A DNA stretch of 57,545 bases, from NCBI GenBank assembly GCA_902786265.1, contig CADACE010000034.1:1-57545 (forward strand), given 5' to 3'. The stretch comes from an uncultured Chloroflexota bacterium. Its GTDB lineage: Bacteria; Chloroflexota; Anaerolineae; Anaerolineales; Anaerolineaceae. A program made the translations under genes and the position numbers. A model generated the notes under the pieces. That model was given only the letters and a program-made list of their open reading frames with translations. It searched no databases and was not told the origin of the DNA. This document shows, one piece after another, positions 1 to 8,107 of the stretch (positions within the stretch are counted from its first letter, which is position 1; each line of letters opens with the position of its first letter).

Positions 1-81
1 ATGCTGTTTCTGCCTGTAAAGCATTGGGAGCGGCTCTGACGAAATAATCTATTTTTATAAGAATGACATTAAGGGGACAAC

Positions 82-1215
82 ATGATGAAAAAAATGATCT
101 CCGTTTTACTGACGGCCGCCTTTCTGGCAGCAATGCTGATCATCCCGGCTTCCGCCGAGACGATCGAATTTGCAGGCGGAAGCGGAACAGCTGAAGATCC
201 CTGGCAGATCAATACAGCGGAACAGCTTGACCTGATCCATAATGATCTTACCGCTCATTACGTCCTGACCGAAGATATAGATTTATCAGACTATCAAAAC
301 TGGGATCCTATCGGAGCATTTCAGCCGCTTTCAGACAAACCTGAAGAAGCAGAAATTCCCCATCCTGATTTTGCTTTTACAGGCACCTTTGACGGCGGCG
401 GATATAAAATTTCGAATCTGACCATTGATGCGCCGATGTCAATGGGAGTAGGTTTGTTCGGATGCACTGCCGGTACCGAAAACGGAAATGCTTTCGTAGG
501 CAACTTTACGCTTGAAAATGTAAATGTGACCGGGTTTTATCTGGTCGGCGGAGCTGTCGGGCTTCAATTCATGAACAGCCCTGTTTCAAATATCAAACTG
601 GTCGGCGAAAACCGGCTGAGCGGCGCACAGGGCATCGGCGGCATCGTCGGAACCGGATTCGACCTCATCTCCGATTGTTCAGCGACAGCAGATATCATAG
701 CGATCGGTGATAACGGAGCCTGCGGAGGTTTGATCGCGGGCGGCACTACAATGAGCTCCATCATAAATTGTGAAGCGATCGGCGGAAGCATCACCGCGGA
801 AGGCAATGCAGACTGGGGATTCGGCGCCATCAGCGGAGCGCCATGGGGAGCCTATGAACTGACAGATTGCAAAGCAACCGACACTGTCATTACCGTAAGC
901 GGCGAAGGCAGCCGTCTTGTAGGCGGCCTTTTCGGATTCGCCGGAAGCTACGATCTTTCCGCTCCGGCTCAGATCAGCGGCTGCGAAGCCGATAATATCA
1001 CCATTATTGTTTCCGACACAACAAATGAAGTCGGCGGACTTGTCGGAGCCGGGAAAGAAATGATGGAAGGCAACGATGTCATGTCAGTCTTTGAGATCTC
1101 TGACTGTTCCGTATCCGGTACCATCACCGGCGGCGGTGAATATGTGGATGCCGTTGTCGGTGATCCCGCAAGTGCCGTATCTGTTGAATGTGACGGCGGA
1201 ATGATCCGCAAGTAA
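82..1215 (+). CDS. Secreted GLUG-like repeat protein
   Basis: An exported protein of 377 residues and unknown function. Residues 1-25 form a signal peptide (MMKK start, hydrophobic core, cleavage near ASA-E). The mature part starts with the G-S-GT--DPW-I-T-E-L segment and the V-T-DIDLS segment typical of GLUG-type surface proteins. After that come repeated glycine-rich beta units (GGAVG, GGIVG, GGLIAGG, GGLFGF, GGLVGAG), as expected of a right-handed beta-helix. The start is placed at 82 because AGGGG lies just upstream. No LPXTG, S-layer or dockerin signal is seen at the C-terminus, so it may be released or held non-covalently. The GLUG family occurs in adhesins and surface proteins; the ligand cannot be told. 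A hairpin follows the stop. Confidence 0.75.
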   Translation: MMKKMISVLLTAAFLAAMLIIPASAETIEFAGGSGTAEDPWQINTAEQLDLIHNDLTAHYVLTEDIDLSDYQNWDPIGAFQPLSDKPEEAEIPHPDFAFTGTFDGGGYKISNLTIDAPMSMGVGLFGCTAGTENGNAFVGNFTLENVNVTGFYLVGGAVGLQFMNSPVSNIKLVGENRLSGAQGIGGIVGTGFDLISDCSATADIIAIGDNGACGGLIAGGTTMSSIINCEAIGGSITAEGNADWGFGAISGAPWGAYELTDCKATDTVITVSGEGSRLVGGLFGFAGSYDLSAPAQISGCEADNITIIVSDTTNEVGGLVGAGKEMMEGNDVMSVFEISDCSVSGTITGGGEYVDAVVGDPASAVSVECDGGMIRK

Positions 1216-1232
1216 ATTTTTATGACATAGAG

Positions 1233-1266
1233 AAACGGGGCTGCCGCGGTAAACGGAGCCCCGTTT
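1233..1266 (+). terminator. Hairpin after the GLUG gene
   Basis: Perfect 10-bp stem (1233-1242 with 1257-1266) starting 17 bases after the stop of the secreted-protein gene. Only a short T stretch follows, so it is a likely but weak intrinsic terminator. Confidence 0.5.
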
Positions 1267-1350
1267 GATAACCCTATAGTTGACCAGCCGCGTCACGATC
1301 TATATTGAAATCTCATAAAAAATGATGAATGCTCAATGATACACAATCCA

Positions 1351-1386
1351 TCGAACCGGGGAGCCCTGAAAGGTTTCCCGGTTCGA
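1351..1386 (-). terminator. Hairpin after nrdD
   Basis: Perfect 10-bp stem (1351-1360 with 1377-1386) just downstream of the nrdD stop on the minus strand. It has no good T tract on either strand, so it may act as an RNA 3'-end stabiliser or a factor-dependent end rather than a classical terminator. Confidence 0.45.
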
Positions 1387-1399
1387 TATTTGTAATAAT

Positions 1400-3709
1400 T
1401 CATCTGCCCAAAGCCGTGATCTCGTTAATTCCTGTATAGCGTTTCTTCCCGCTGATCAACACAGGAACGCTCTGGACCTGGTATTTCCGGGCGATTTCCG
1501 CGGTTTTTTCGTCCTTTACGACAATTTTCTGATACTGAATGCCGCGGCGTTTCAGAATTTCCTCCGCCATACGGCAGTTTGGACATGTTACGGTAGAAAA
1601 CAGCAGAGCTTCTTCAGGTTCGGATGCTTCCGAAACCTTTGCTGCGCCTTCCACACAATATTCCCTTCGTTCCCTGTATTCCTGCGCTTTGCCGTCATTC
1701 CAATTGCGAAGAGGCCGGTAATACCCGGTGATCCGGCTGTAAACTTCTGTTTCTTTGCCGCAATGCGGGCAGGCAGCGGTCTCTCCCTTGAGATATCCGT
1801 GATCCGGACAGACCGCGTATGTCGGGGACAATGTGTAATACGGCAGGTGATAATTCTCCGCGATCTTGCGGACCAGCTGCGCGGCTGACTTCCATCCGCT
1901 CAGCCGTTCACCCAGAAACACATGGAATACGGTTCCGGATGTATAGAGGGTCTGCAGTTCATCCTGCACATCCAGTGCTTCGAAGATATCATCCGTATAA
2001 CCGACAGGAAGGTTGGATGAATTGGTGTAATAGGGCGTCCCATCGGATGCGGTGATGATCTGCGGCCAGCGTTCCTTATCATGTTTGGCAAGCCGGTATG
2101 CCGTAGACTCGGCCGGAGTCGCTTCCAGATTGAACAGGTCCCCGTACTTTTCCTGATAATCTGAAAGACGTTCCCGCATATGATTCAATACATCCCTGGC
2201 AAATTCCTGCGTTTCCGGATGGGTCATATCCTTCCTCAGCCAGTTGGCGTTCAGTCCGGCTTCGTTCATCCCGACCAGGCCGATCGTTGAAAAGTGATTA
2301 TTGAAAGTGCCCAGATACCGTTTGGCATAGGGATAAAGCCCGGCTTCCAGGAACTTTGTCAGGACTTTCCGTTTGGTATCAAGCGAACGAGCGGCAATAT
2401 CCATCAGCCTGTCAAGCCTCTTATAAAAATCAGCCTCATTTTCAGCAAGGAAAGCAAGTCTCGGCAGGTTCAGCGTGACAACACCGATCGATCCGGTACT
2501 TTCCCCGGAGCCGAAGAAACCTCCGGATTTCTTCCGCAGCTCCCGCAGGTCCAGCCGCAGACGGCAGCACATGGAACGGACATCTGAAGGCTCCATATCA
2601 CTGTTGATGTAATTGGAGAAATACGGTGTGCCATATTTCGCGGCCATTTCAAACAGCAGGCGGTTGTTTTCAGTTTCCGACCAGTCAAAGTCCTTCGTGA
2701 TCGAATATGTCGGGATCGGATACTGGAAGCCACGGCCATTGGCGTCGCCTTCGATCATCACTTCGATAAACGCCTTGTTGACCATATCCGCTTCCTTCTG
2801 ACAGTCTCCGTAGGTGAAATCCATCGGTTCACCGCCGACCAGGGCAGGCTGATCCTTCAGATCCGCGGGGATCTTCCAATCCAGCGTGATGTTGGTGAAC
2901 GGAGCCTGAGAACCCCAGCGGCTTGGTGTATTCACCCCGAAAACGAATGACTGGATACAATTCTTTACATCTTCATAATCCATGTGATCCACACGGACAA
3001 ACGGAGCGAGATAAGTGTCAAAGGAGGAGAAAGCCTGTGCACCGGCCCATTCATTCTGCATGATGCCGATGAAATTCACCATCTGATTGCAGAGGGATGA
3101 AAGATGTTTTGCGGGAGCGGATGTAATTTTACCGGGTATGCCTCCCAGTCCTTCCTGGATCAGCTGTTTCAGTGACCAACCGGCACAATACGGAGCCAGC
3201 ATGGAAAGGTCATGCAGATGTAAATCAGCGTTCCGGTGCGCATCAGCGATTTCCTGATCGTAGATCTCGCTGAGCCAGTAGTTCGCTGTGATCGCCCCGC
3301 TGTTGGAGAGGATCAGACCGCCGACAGAATAGGTTATGGTTGAATTTTCCTTGACCCGCCAGTCTGAAATATTGACATAGCTGTTGACCAGATCCTTGTA
3401 ATCCAGAAAGGTACTGTGGAGATTGCGGATCTTTTCCCGCTGTTTCCTGTACAGAATAAATTCCTTCGCTACATCGGAATAACCGGCTTTACTCAGGACG
3501 GTCTCCACACTGTCCTGAATATCTTCGACCTGGATCGTGTTATTCCTGACCTTTGGCTGGAAATCCGCGGTGACCCGGAGCGCCATCAGTTCCAGCACAT
3601 CCGGAAAGACTGTTTTATTTTCCGCCTTAAAGGCAAGTTCCATGACACGGATGATTTTATGAATGTCAAACTTTGCTCTCGATCCGTCTCGTTTGATCAC
3701 ATCACACAT
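1400..3709 (-). CDS. nrdD: Anaerobic ribonucleoside-triphosphate reductase with fused glutaredoxin-like domain
   Basis: Class III glycyl-radical ribonucleotide reductase, which makes deoxynucleotides from ribonucleoside triphosphates in the absence of oxygen. The N-terminal 90 residues are an ATP-cone (CDVIKRDGSRAKFD start), the allosteric nucleotide site. The catalytic barrel follows. Near the C-terminus are a metal-site region (CPDH and CPHC) and the glycyl-radical loop RITGY. About 65 further residues form a glutaredoxin/thioredoxin-like domain with a CPNC active site and a SVPVL cis-proline loop, making the protein 769 residues. The fusion suggests that a redoxin is the electron donor; that is inference. 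It lies 14 bases downstream of nrdG in one transcript that begins with a cobalamin riboswitch. Confidence 0.95.
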   Translation of the reverse strand: MCDVIKRDGSRAKFDIHKIIRVMELAFKAENKTVFPDVLELMALRVTADFQPKVRNNTIQVEDIQDSVETVLSKAGYSDVAKEFILYRKQREKIRNLHSTFLDYKDLVNSYVNISDWRVKENSTITYSVGGLILSNSGAITANYWLSEIYDQEIADAHRNADLHLHDLSMLAPYCAGWSLKQLIQEGLGGIPGKITSAPAKHLSSLCNQMVNFIGIMQNEWAGAQAFSSFDTYLAPFVRVDHMDYEDVKNCIQSFVFGVNTPSRWGSQAPFTNITLDWKIPADLKDQPALVGGEPMDFTYGDCQKEADMVNKAFIEVMIEGDANGRGFQYPIPTYSITKDFDWSETENNRLLFEMAAKYGTPYFSNYINSDMEPSDVRSMCCRLRLDLRELRKKSGGFFGSGESTGSIGVVTLNLPRLAFLAENEADFYKRLDRLMDIAARSLDTKRKVLTKFLEAGLYPYAKRYLGTFNNHFSTIGLVGMNEAGLNANWLRKDMTHPETQEFARDVLNHMRERLSDYQEKYGDLFNLEATPAESTAYRLAKHDKERWPQIITASDGTPYYTNSSNLPVGYTDDIFEALDVQDELQTLYTSGTVFHVFLGERLSGWKSAAQLVRKIAENYHLPYYTLSPTYAVCPDHGYLKGETAACPHCGKETEVYSRITGYYRPLRNWNDGKAQEYRERREYCVEGAAKVSEASEPEEALLFSTVTCPNCRMAEEILKRRGIQYQKIVVKDEKTAEIARKYQVQSVPVLISGKKRYTGINEITALGR

Positions 3710-3723
3710 AATTCTCTCTCCTC

Positions 3724-4404
3724 TTAATTACGTATTATTGTTTTTATAAAACGGTTCCCGATCGAACCGAATTCTTCCATTGTCATTTTATCCGGCGCAT
3801 GGAGTCCCTTCCGGGGAACCTCCGGTGCATCCCGGAACGGCTGCAAATACCAGACGGAGGCTCCGGACAACTCCGCCGCGATCTCTCTGATATCCTCAGC
3901 GGAATGAAATTCACGAACGACCGTTGTTCTGAATTCATACGGAATTCTGCCCTCTTTCAGGATATTGATCGACTCCCGGATCTGCGTCAGCGGAGCTTCC
4001 GACAGGCCGATCGTTTCTGCATACCCTGCTGCTGTATTCTTCACATCCATCGCGGCGTAATCCACAAGCCCTTTTGTGATCACGGTCTGAAGCCGTTCAG
4101 GGTAACTTCCGTTGGTATCAAGTTTGATCAGGTATCCCAGTTCTTTCACTTTTTCCATAAAAGACAGGACCCCGTCCGTCATGAGCGGTTCTCCTCCGCT
4201 GATACATATCCCGTCTAAAATTCCCTTTCGTTTGTTCAGGTAAGCAAGTACCTGATCCTGATCGATTTGCCGGCTCTCTCCGCAGACAAGTCCCGCGTTA
4301 TGGCAGTACGGACAGCGGAAATTGCAGCCTATCGTAAACACCGCGCAGGCCATTTTGTCCGGATAATTCAGTAAGCTGAGTTTTTGAAATCCACCGAATT
4401 TCAT
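3724..4404 (-). CDS. nrdG: Anaerobic ribonucleotide reductase activating protein (radical SAM)
   Basis: Radical SAM activase that puts the glycyl radical on NrdD. The cluster motif is C-N-F-R-C-P-Y-C (CxxxCxxC) near residue 26, followed by GGEP and the D-N-G-SYP region seen in activases. The length (226 residues) is somewhat longer than many NrdG proteins and resembles the YjjW/PflA-like NrdG2 type. The start is the ATG at 4404: a longer reading frame from a TTG at 4437 would run through the terminator hairpin and adds residues foreign to the family. A GGGGA sequence sits just upstream. It is the first gene after the riboswitch, and nrdD follows 14 bases downstream. Confidence 0.92.
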   Translation of the reverse strand: MKFGGFQKLSLLNYPDKMACAVFTIGCNFRCPYCHNAGLVCGESRQIDQDQVLAYLNKRKGILDGICISGGEPLMTDGVLSFMEKVKELGYLIKLDTNGSYPERLQTVITKGLVDYAAMDVKNTAAGYAETIGLSEAPLTQIRESINILKEGRIPYEFRTTVVREFHSAEDIREIAAELSGASVWYLQPFRDAPEVPRKGLHAPDKMTMEEFGSIGNRFIKTIIRN

Positions 4405-4410
4405 CGATCC

Positions 4411-4449
4411 CCAAAATAAAAAGAAGAGTGCCTCCAATTGACACTCTTC
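4411..4449 (-). terminator. Riboswitch-linked intrinsic terminator ahead of nrdG
   Basis: Perfect 8-bp stem (4423-4430 with 4442-4449) with an 11-base loop, followed on the minus strand by TTTTTATTTT. It lies between the cobalamin aptamer and the nrdG start, in the expression-platform position, so B12 binding probably favours termination before nrdG. Confidence 0.85.
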
Positions 4450-4528
4450 CTGATATCACAAAACAAATGAACGCCGACCAAACGGACGTCACCCGGAAAA
4501 GAGGCTTAATTGGGAAGCTTTTTCGCAA

Positions 4529-4691
4529 ATATCAAGCAGGCTTTCTGACTTACGCCTCATCGCCTTGTACGCCTTCTCACGTGAACCGCAATGGCATTTT
4601 GTACGCGGCTAAACGAATACAGTGACCCGTTCGTGCAGGACTCTCACCTGACTTTCCTCTAACCGGAATCGCAATTCCGGCCACTTGATAT
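4529..4691 (-). promoter_or_regulatory. Cobalamin (B12) riboswitch
   Basis: The minus strand carries the conserved blocks of the cobalamin riboswitch in order: GGTGAGAGTCC (4638-4648), GTCACTGT (4619-4626), GCCATTGC, GAGAAGGC (4571-4578), GATGAGGCG, and the B12-box-like block AGTCAGAAAGCCTGCTT (4534-4550). The ends pair as a P1 stem: 4684-4691 is exactly complementary to 4529-4536. It controls nrdG-nrdD through the terminator at 4411-4449. The expected logic is repression of the B12-independent reductase when B12 is plentiful. Confidence 0.92.
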
Positions 4692-4713
4692 CAATATTTA
4701 GTTGATGCAGAAT

Positions 4714-4742
4714 ATTTTATCACAGATAGCGGCGTTTGCTAA
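4714..4742 (-). promoter_or_regulatory. Promoter of the nrdGD leader
   Basis: On the minus strand a -35-like TTAGCA (4737-4742) and a -10-like TAAAAT (4714-4719) are separated by 17 bases. The position, about 25 bases before the aptamer, fits the start of the riboswitch RNA. Confidence 0.55.
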
Positions 4743-4766
4743 GGCCGAAGTACTTTTTTGGATATT

Positions 4767-5483
4767 TTATTTTTTTATAACGCTTAATAACAAACCGTTA
4801 TCCGATTTGATCAGATCATATTCTTTCACGAGAGGATACCTGTCGCCTACGATACAGTAATCGCAGCAATCGGCGGTCACACAGGTTCCTTTGCGGATCA
4901 GGCATGCGTGGATCTTCTGCATTGCCAGGTGGTCGCAATTGCACATCAGCGGAAGCACGTTTTCCATATGATGGCGTTTGGCGAATTCGGCGTTCGGGCA
5001 TTGGGTGAAGTTGTAGCGAACGATCCCGTTTTCACTATCGTAAGAAAAATACCCCATACGATAGGAAGCGGGAAACTGACCGATTTCTTTGATACGTATA
5101 TCACCGGTCTTTTGAAAGATCCTGCCTGCCAGCCGGTTATCAAGCTTTCTGTTCAAATTAAATATCTTTCCCAGCGTCTCAAAGCTTCCCATAAAGCTTT
5201 TAAAGACATCCTGCTGAACATCTTCCAAAGCGGGTTTATCAGGGATCACCTTGTACCAGGCGAAGATCAGGATCGGATCGTATATGCTGGTGGTCATCTT
5301 AACACCGCCGAGTGCCGGTTCATCTTTCAGAAATTCACAGTACTGCAGCTGTATCTTTTCCCACAACGTCCCGGTCTTTTGTGCATCATAGCATCGCCGC
5401 AAAAGATTCAGTACACACTTCTTCGCATTCTTTGTGTAAAGGACGTGTTTTGAGCGGTCAAACGGCAGCATGCTTTCCTTCAT
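4767..5483 (-). CDS. ATC_hydrolase-like family protein (copy D)
   Basis: A 238-residue soluble protein resembling the Pfam family named after L-2-amino-thiazoline-4-carboxylate hydrolase. Most such bacterial members are uncharacterised, so the reaction should not be inferred from the name. Visible core: Cys162 in QCPNA, Cys181 and Asp184 in CNCD (C-x18-C-x2-D), and Cys207 in CCDY. The same spacing occurs in the four other copies in this window, which supports a shared active site or metal site. This copy has about 28 extra residues at its C-terminus. The start is backed by GGAGG. It is the last gene of the first operon, 39 bases after a small membrane-protein gene. Confidence 0.75.
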   Translation of the reverse strand: MKESMLPFDRSKHVLYTKNAKKCVLNLLRRCYDAQKTGTLWEKIQLQYCEFLKDEPALGGVKMTTSIYDPILIFAWYKVIPDKPALEDVQQDVFKSFMGSFETLGKIFNLNRKLDNRLAGRIFQKTGDIRIKEIGQFPASYRMGYFSYDSENGIVRYNFTQCPNAEFAKRHHMENVLPLMCNCDHLAMQKIHACLIRKGTCVTADCCDYCIVGDRYPLVKEYDLIKSDNGLLLSVIKK

Positions 5484-5522
5484 GTTATTTATACCTCCGT
5501 ATTCGATATATTCACATTTTAT

Positions 5523-6029
5523 TCATTTTCCGCTCATTGCCGAGCAAATCCACGCAGCAAGCGCGGAGACTGCCGGAAATATGACAAAAAGCTTCAGCAG
5601 CTGGCTTTTGATATTGAATCCGTACTTCCGGTTGTCCATTACGCCTTCGCCTTCAGGGTAGTAATACTGGAAGAATTTGAGCTTCAACAGCAAAAAATAA
5701 TCGAAACAGACCATGTCATAGATTTTGTAGACGGTGAATATGAAAACAAACCGCAGGAAAAACTGCCGAAAGTCAAACCCGCATCGGAAGCCATCCCAGA
5801 CAGAGATCACGCCAACGCCCAGTATCATAAGAATGCTGAACACCATGAGCGTCCACCCGATGGCTTTTGCACCATAGAACAGTTCATTTTCTCTTGGCTG
5901 AATCACTTCCTGTACTTCCTTTGGCGCCGACGAGAAAAACCTCTCATCCTGAATAAAAGCCACTGCCGACAGCAGCATCAGTGTGATCGCTGCGCAAAAC
6001 ACGATTGTCCCAAAAACAGTCAAAAGCAT
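5523..6029 (-). CDS. Small four-helix membrane protein with D-x4-D (copy D)
   Basis: A 168-residue protein with four predicted membrane helices (about residues 2-26, 56-77, 88-116 and 143-163). I do not recognise a named family. It shares three marks with four other proteins here: a P-x-[DE]-[VI]-Q-E-like stretch after helix 1 (APKEVQE, 35-41), two aspartates spaced D-x4-D in helix 3 (Asp105, Asp110), and an acidic Gly/Glu motif just after it (PEGEG, 125-129). It is closest to the protein encoded at 9270-9767, with nearly the same DYFLL...FFQ-Y-PE-EG segment. It sits between two ATC_hydrolase-like genes, 17 bases after the upstream one. Confidence 0.75.
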   Translation of the reverse strand: MLLTVFGTIVFCAAITLMLLSAVAFIQDERFFSSAPKEVQEVIQPRENELFYGAKAIGWTLMVFSILMILGVGVISVWDGFRCGFDFRQFFLRFVFIFTVYKIYDMVCFDYFLLLKLKFFQYYYPEGEGVMDNRKYGFNIKSQLLKLFVIFPAVSALAAWICSAMSGK

Positions 6030-6046
6030 ATCCGGTCCCTTTCCTG

Positions 6047-6643
6047 TTAATTCTTCTTTTCATCAAACCGCAGCCGATATTCACAGCATTCCGCGCCTTC
6101 CGGCAGTGCCGAGTTTCGGTCATAACGTATCTTACGGAATCCCTGTGTATATTCCTTGTCCAGACGGCAGATGAACAGCACTGCCTCTTCCGTCCCGAGC
6201 TCTTTCGCCAGCTCATGGTAGGGACAGGAGAGAATATCCACGCCATACATTTCCGGCGGATCAAAAACAAGTCTGCGCTTGTAGCCGTTTTCTTCACTGC
6301 TCATACGCAGCGCAATGCTTTCCACATGGTTCCAGATAAAACGGCTCACTCCCGGGAAACCTGTAATTTTACGGACCAACCCCGCAAAACGTTTTCCCAT
6401 CTTCTCACCGTATTTCAGCAGGATTTCCGTATCTGTATGATGGGCAGCCATCGCCCGGTAAAGCACAACTGCGGGCAGAACCATGGCACCCTTGTGCTTT
6501 TTCAGTTCCGGTTGTTCTTTCAGGATACGGTCATATTCCTCGCCCGCTTCTTCCCAGATCCTTTCAGCCTGTTCCTCCGGTATGGCAGCAGCCAGATATT
6601 TCCGGAAACCTTTGAAAAACAAATCCCTGTTCAGGCGATTCAT
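6047..6643 (-). CDS. ATC_hydrolase-like family protein (copy C)
   Basis: A 198-residue soluble protein of the ATC_hydrolase-like family. Core residues are Cys140 in CPYH, Cys159 and Asp162 in CRLD (C-x18-C-x2-D) and Cys187 in CCEY. The N-terminal half is helical and matches copy E at 16071-16679 (both run from a charged N-terminus through a PxxAVxLYxxM/L-like stretch to the CPY motif). Its ATG overlaps the stop of the alpha/beta hydrolase gene by four bases (ATGA), so the two are translationally coupled. With the upstream 7582-8091 gene it forms a membrane protein - hydrolase - ATC set that recurs in the second operon. The substrate is unknown. Confidence 0.78.
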   Translation of the reverse strand: MNRLNRDLFFKGFRKYLAAAIPEEQAERIWEEAGEEYDRILKEQPELKKHKGAMVLPAVVLYRAMAAHHTDTEILLKYGEKMGKRFAGLVRKITGFPGVSRFIWNHVESIALRMSSEENGYKRRLVFDPPEMYGVDILSCPYHELAKELGTEEAVLFICRLDKEYTQGFRKIRYDRNSALPEGAECCEYRLRFDEKKN

Positions 6644-7554
6644 AAGCTCTCCGGTTTCATGAGTTCAACCATCTGATCCCAGCCTGCTTTGGCCTCCGCC
6701 ACAATGGGAAACACCGGATAACAGTGGAACATTCCCTTACCGACGATTATTTTATAATCCGCATCATATTTTTTCAAAACAGACTCAATTGCCGGAGCGC
6801 AGGCATAAAGCGTCTCGTCGCTTCCATACATAAGCGTGACCCGCGGACAGTTTGAGTAATCACCTCTTTGCAGCCAGAGCATATACTCCGGGATGCTGTC
6901 CTCACCGTGCCACATGATCTCTATCGCGGTCTTCATATACTGTGCCGGGATCGCCACATCCAGTTTGTCCAGTTCCAGCATCCGCTGCCATTCTTCTTCC
7001 GTTTCCACACAGTTCCCGGGTGAAACGGCAAGAATATGAGACGGCATCGGCACATCGTCGTGACCGTCATTGATATATGGAACCATACCCAGAGCCAGAT
7101 TGCCGCCGGATGAAGTGCCGAGCACGGAGATTTTTTGAGCATCATAATCCTGCAGCATGACTTTATAGGTCTCATGGATCATCTCATAAGCCTTTGTCAG
7201 CGGGTAGTCCGTGCAGAGAGGATAGTAGGGAATGAAGAGATCCAGCCCGCTTTCTTTCGCGAACTTCAGCGCTTTCCGGATGGATCCGGGCCGCGGCGCG
7301 CTGATCATTCCTCCTCCGATCAGGAAAAGGTTGGCGTAGTCTGTCTTTTGTTTGTGGATCAGCTTCAGTACGGGGCAGCCCAAGACCTCGATCCGGCTGA
7401 TATCAAATTCATCATCCTTCAAATCCGGGATCTTATTTTTCGCGTTTTCTTTCCGGCGTGAAGCCAGAAGTTCTTCCGTGCTCATGCCCGTCCAGCGTCT
7501 TTTCAGTCCGATCATTTTCACAAGCCGTTTAAGAATCTCATATTTCAAGCTCAT
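6640..7554 (-). CDS. Alpha/beta hydrolase, HSL-like (copy B)
   Basis: A 304-residue alpha/beta-fold esterase or lipase-like enzyme. Visible features are an oxyanion-hole stretch IGGGM (79-83), the nucleophile elbow GTSSG with Ser148, and a C-terminal His in GMFHCYP followed by a short helix. This resembles the hormone-sensitive-lipase group; an acidic residue near GSDE probably completes the triad. There is no signal peptide, so it is cytosolic or loosely membrane associated. The stop overlaps the start of the next ATC_hydrolase-like gene, which argues for a joint role. The acyl substrate is not predictable. Confidence 0.8.
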   Translation of the reverse strand: MSLKYEILKRLVKMIGLKRRWTGMSTEELLASRRKENAKNKIPDLKDDEFDISRIEVLGCPVLKLIHKQKTDYANLFLIGGGMISAPRPGSIRKALKFAKESGLDLFIPYYPLCTDYPLTKAYEMIHETYKVMLQDYDAQKISVLGTSSGGNLALGMVPYINDGHDDVPMPSHILAVSPGNCVETEEEWQRMLELDKLDVAIPAQYMKTAIEIMWHGEDSIPEYMLWLQRGDYSNCPRVTLMYGSDETLYACAPAIESVLKKYDADYKIIVGKGMFHCYPVFPIVAEAKAGWDQMVELMKPESL

Positions 7555-7581
7555 TGTTCATGCACTTTCTTCTGAAAAAAT

Positions 7582-8091
7582 TCATTTCACTGTGATCGTT
7601 ATCAGCCAGCCCACAAATGCTGCCGGGATCAGCGCGAAGATAATTCCCGGAAAACGCATGCCTTTCGCGTGGAACCATTTCTGATGGTAGGCCTTATCCA
7701 TATGTTCCGTCCCCTCCAGCCGGAACATCGGCAGGTTCGCGAACAGCACCCAGTCCAGAAAACAGGTATCATAGATCCCGATCCAGACCATGAGCCCGAA
7801 CGTCAGCCAAAAGCTCTGTCTAAAAGTTTCCGCTCCGGCAATGCGCGCACAGACATAAAGAATTCCCGTGAACAAAAGAACACCGAAAGATTTTGTCAGC
7901 AGGACACTTTTTGAACGGTAGGTCACATCCATTTTTTCATGCGTCCTGAAATATTCCTCCTGTATGTCAGGAGGGTAATTATGGATGCTCGCCGGACTGT
8001 ACTTCCGGTCTCCCCGATAATAGGAAAAGATGACCGCCGTGAAGATCGCCGCGAACAACACCATTTCAATCAAAATGATCCATACATTCAT
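7582..8091 (-). CDS. Small four-helix membrane protein with D-x4-D (copy C)
   Basis: A 169-residue predicted four-helix membrane protein (helices near 4-24, 66-84, 94-120 and 148-167). Shared marks are PPDIQEE (40-46), Asp108 and Asp113 (D-x4-D) at the end of helix 3, and EGTEH (126-130). Overall identity to the other copies looks low, but the three marks keep order and spacing. It is the first gene of the membrane protein - hydrolase - ATC set, 27 bases ahead of the hydrolase. The start has GGGTGA upstream. Confidence 0.72.
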   Translation of the reverse strand: MNVWIILIEMVLFAAIFTAVIFSYYRGDRKYSPASIHNYPPDIQEEYFRTHEKMDVTYRSKSVLLTKSFGVLLFTGILYVCARIAGAETFRQSFWLTFGLMVWIGIYDTCFLDWVLFANLPMFRLEGTEHMDKAYHQKWFHAKGMRFPGIIFALIPAAFVGWLITITVK

Positions 8092-8107
8092 TGCAATTCA
8101 CCCTCTG

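Noticed and set aside
1..39. Short frame ending in TGA at the window start
   Set aside because: Could be the end of an upstream gene, but 12 codons are too few to support it.
4437..4437. TTG start giving a longer NrdG
   Set aside because: The extra codons would be encoded by the terminator hairpin and T tract, and the family starts at the ATG at 4404.
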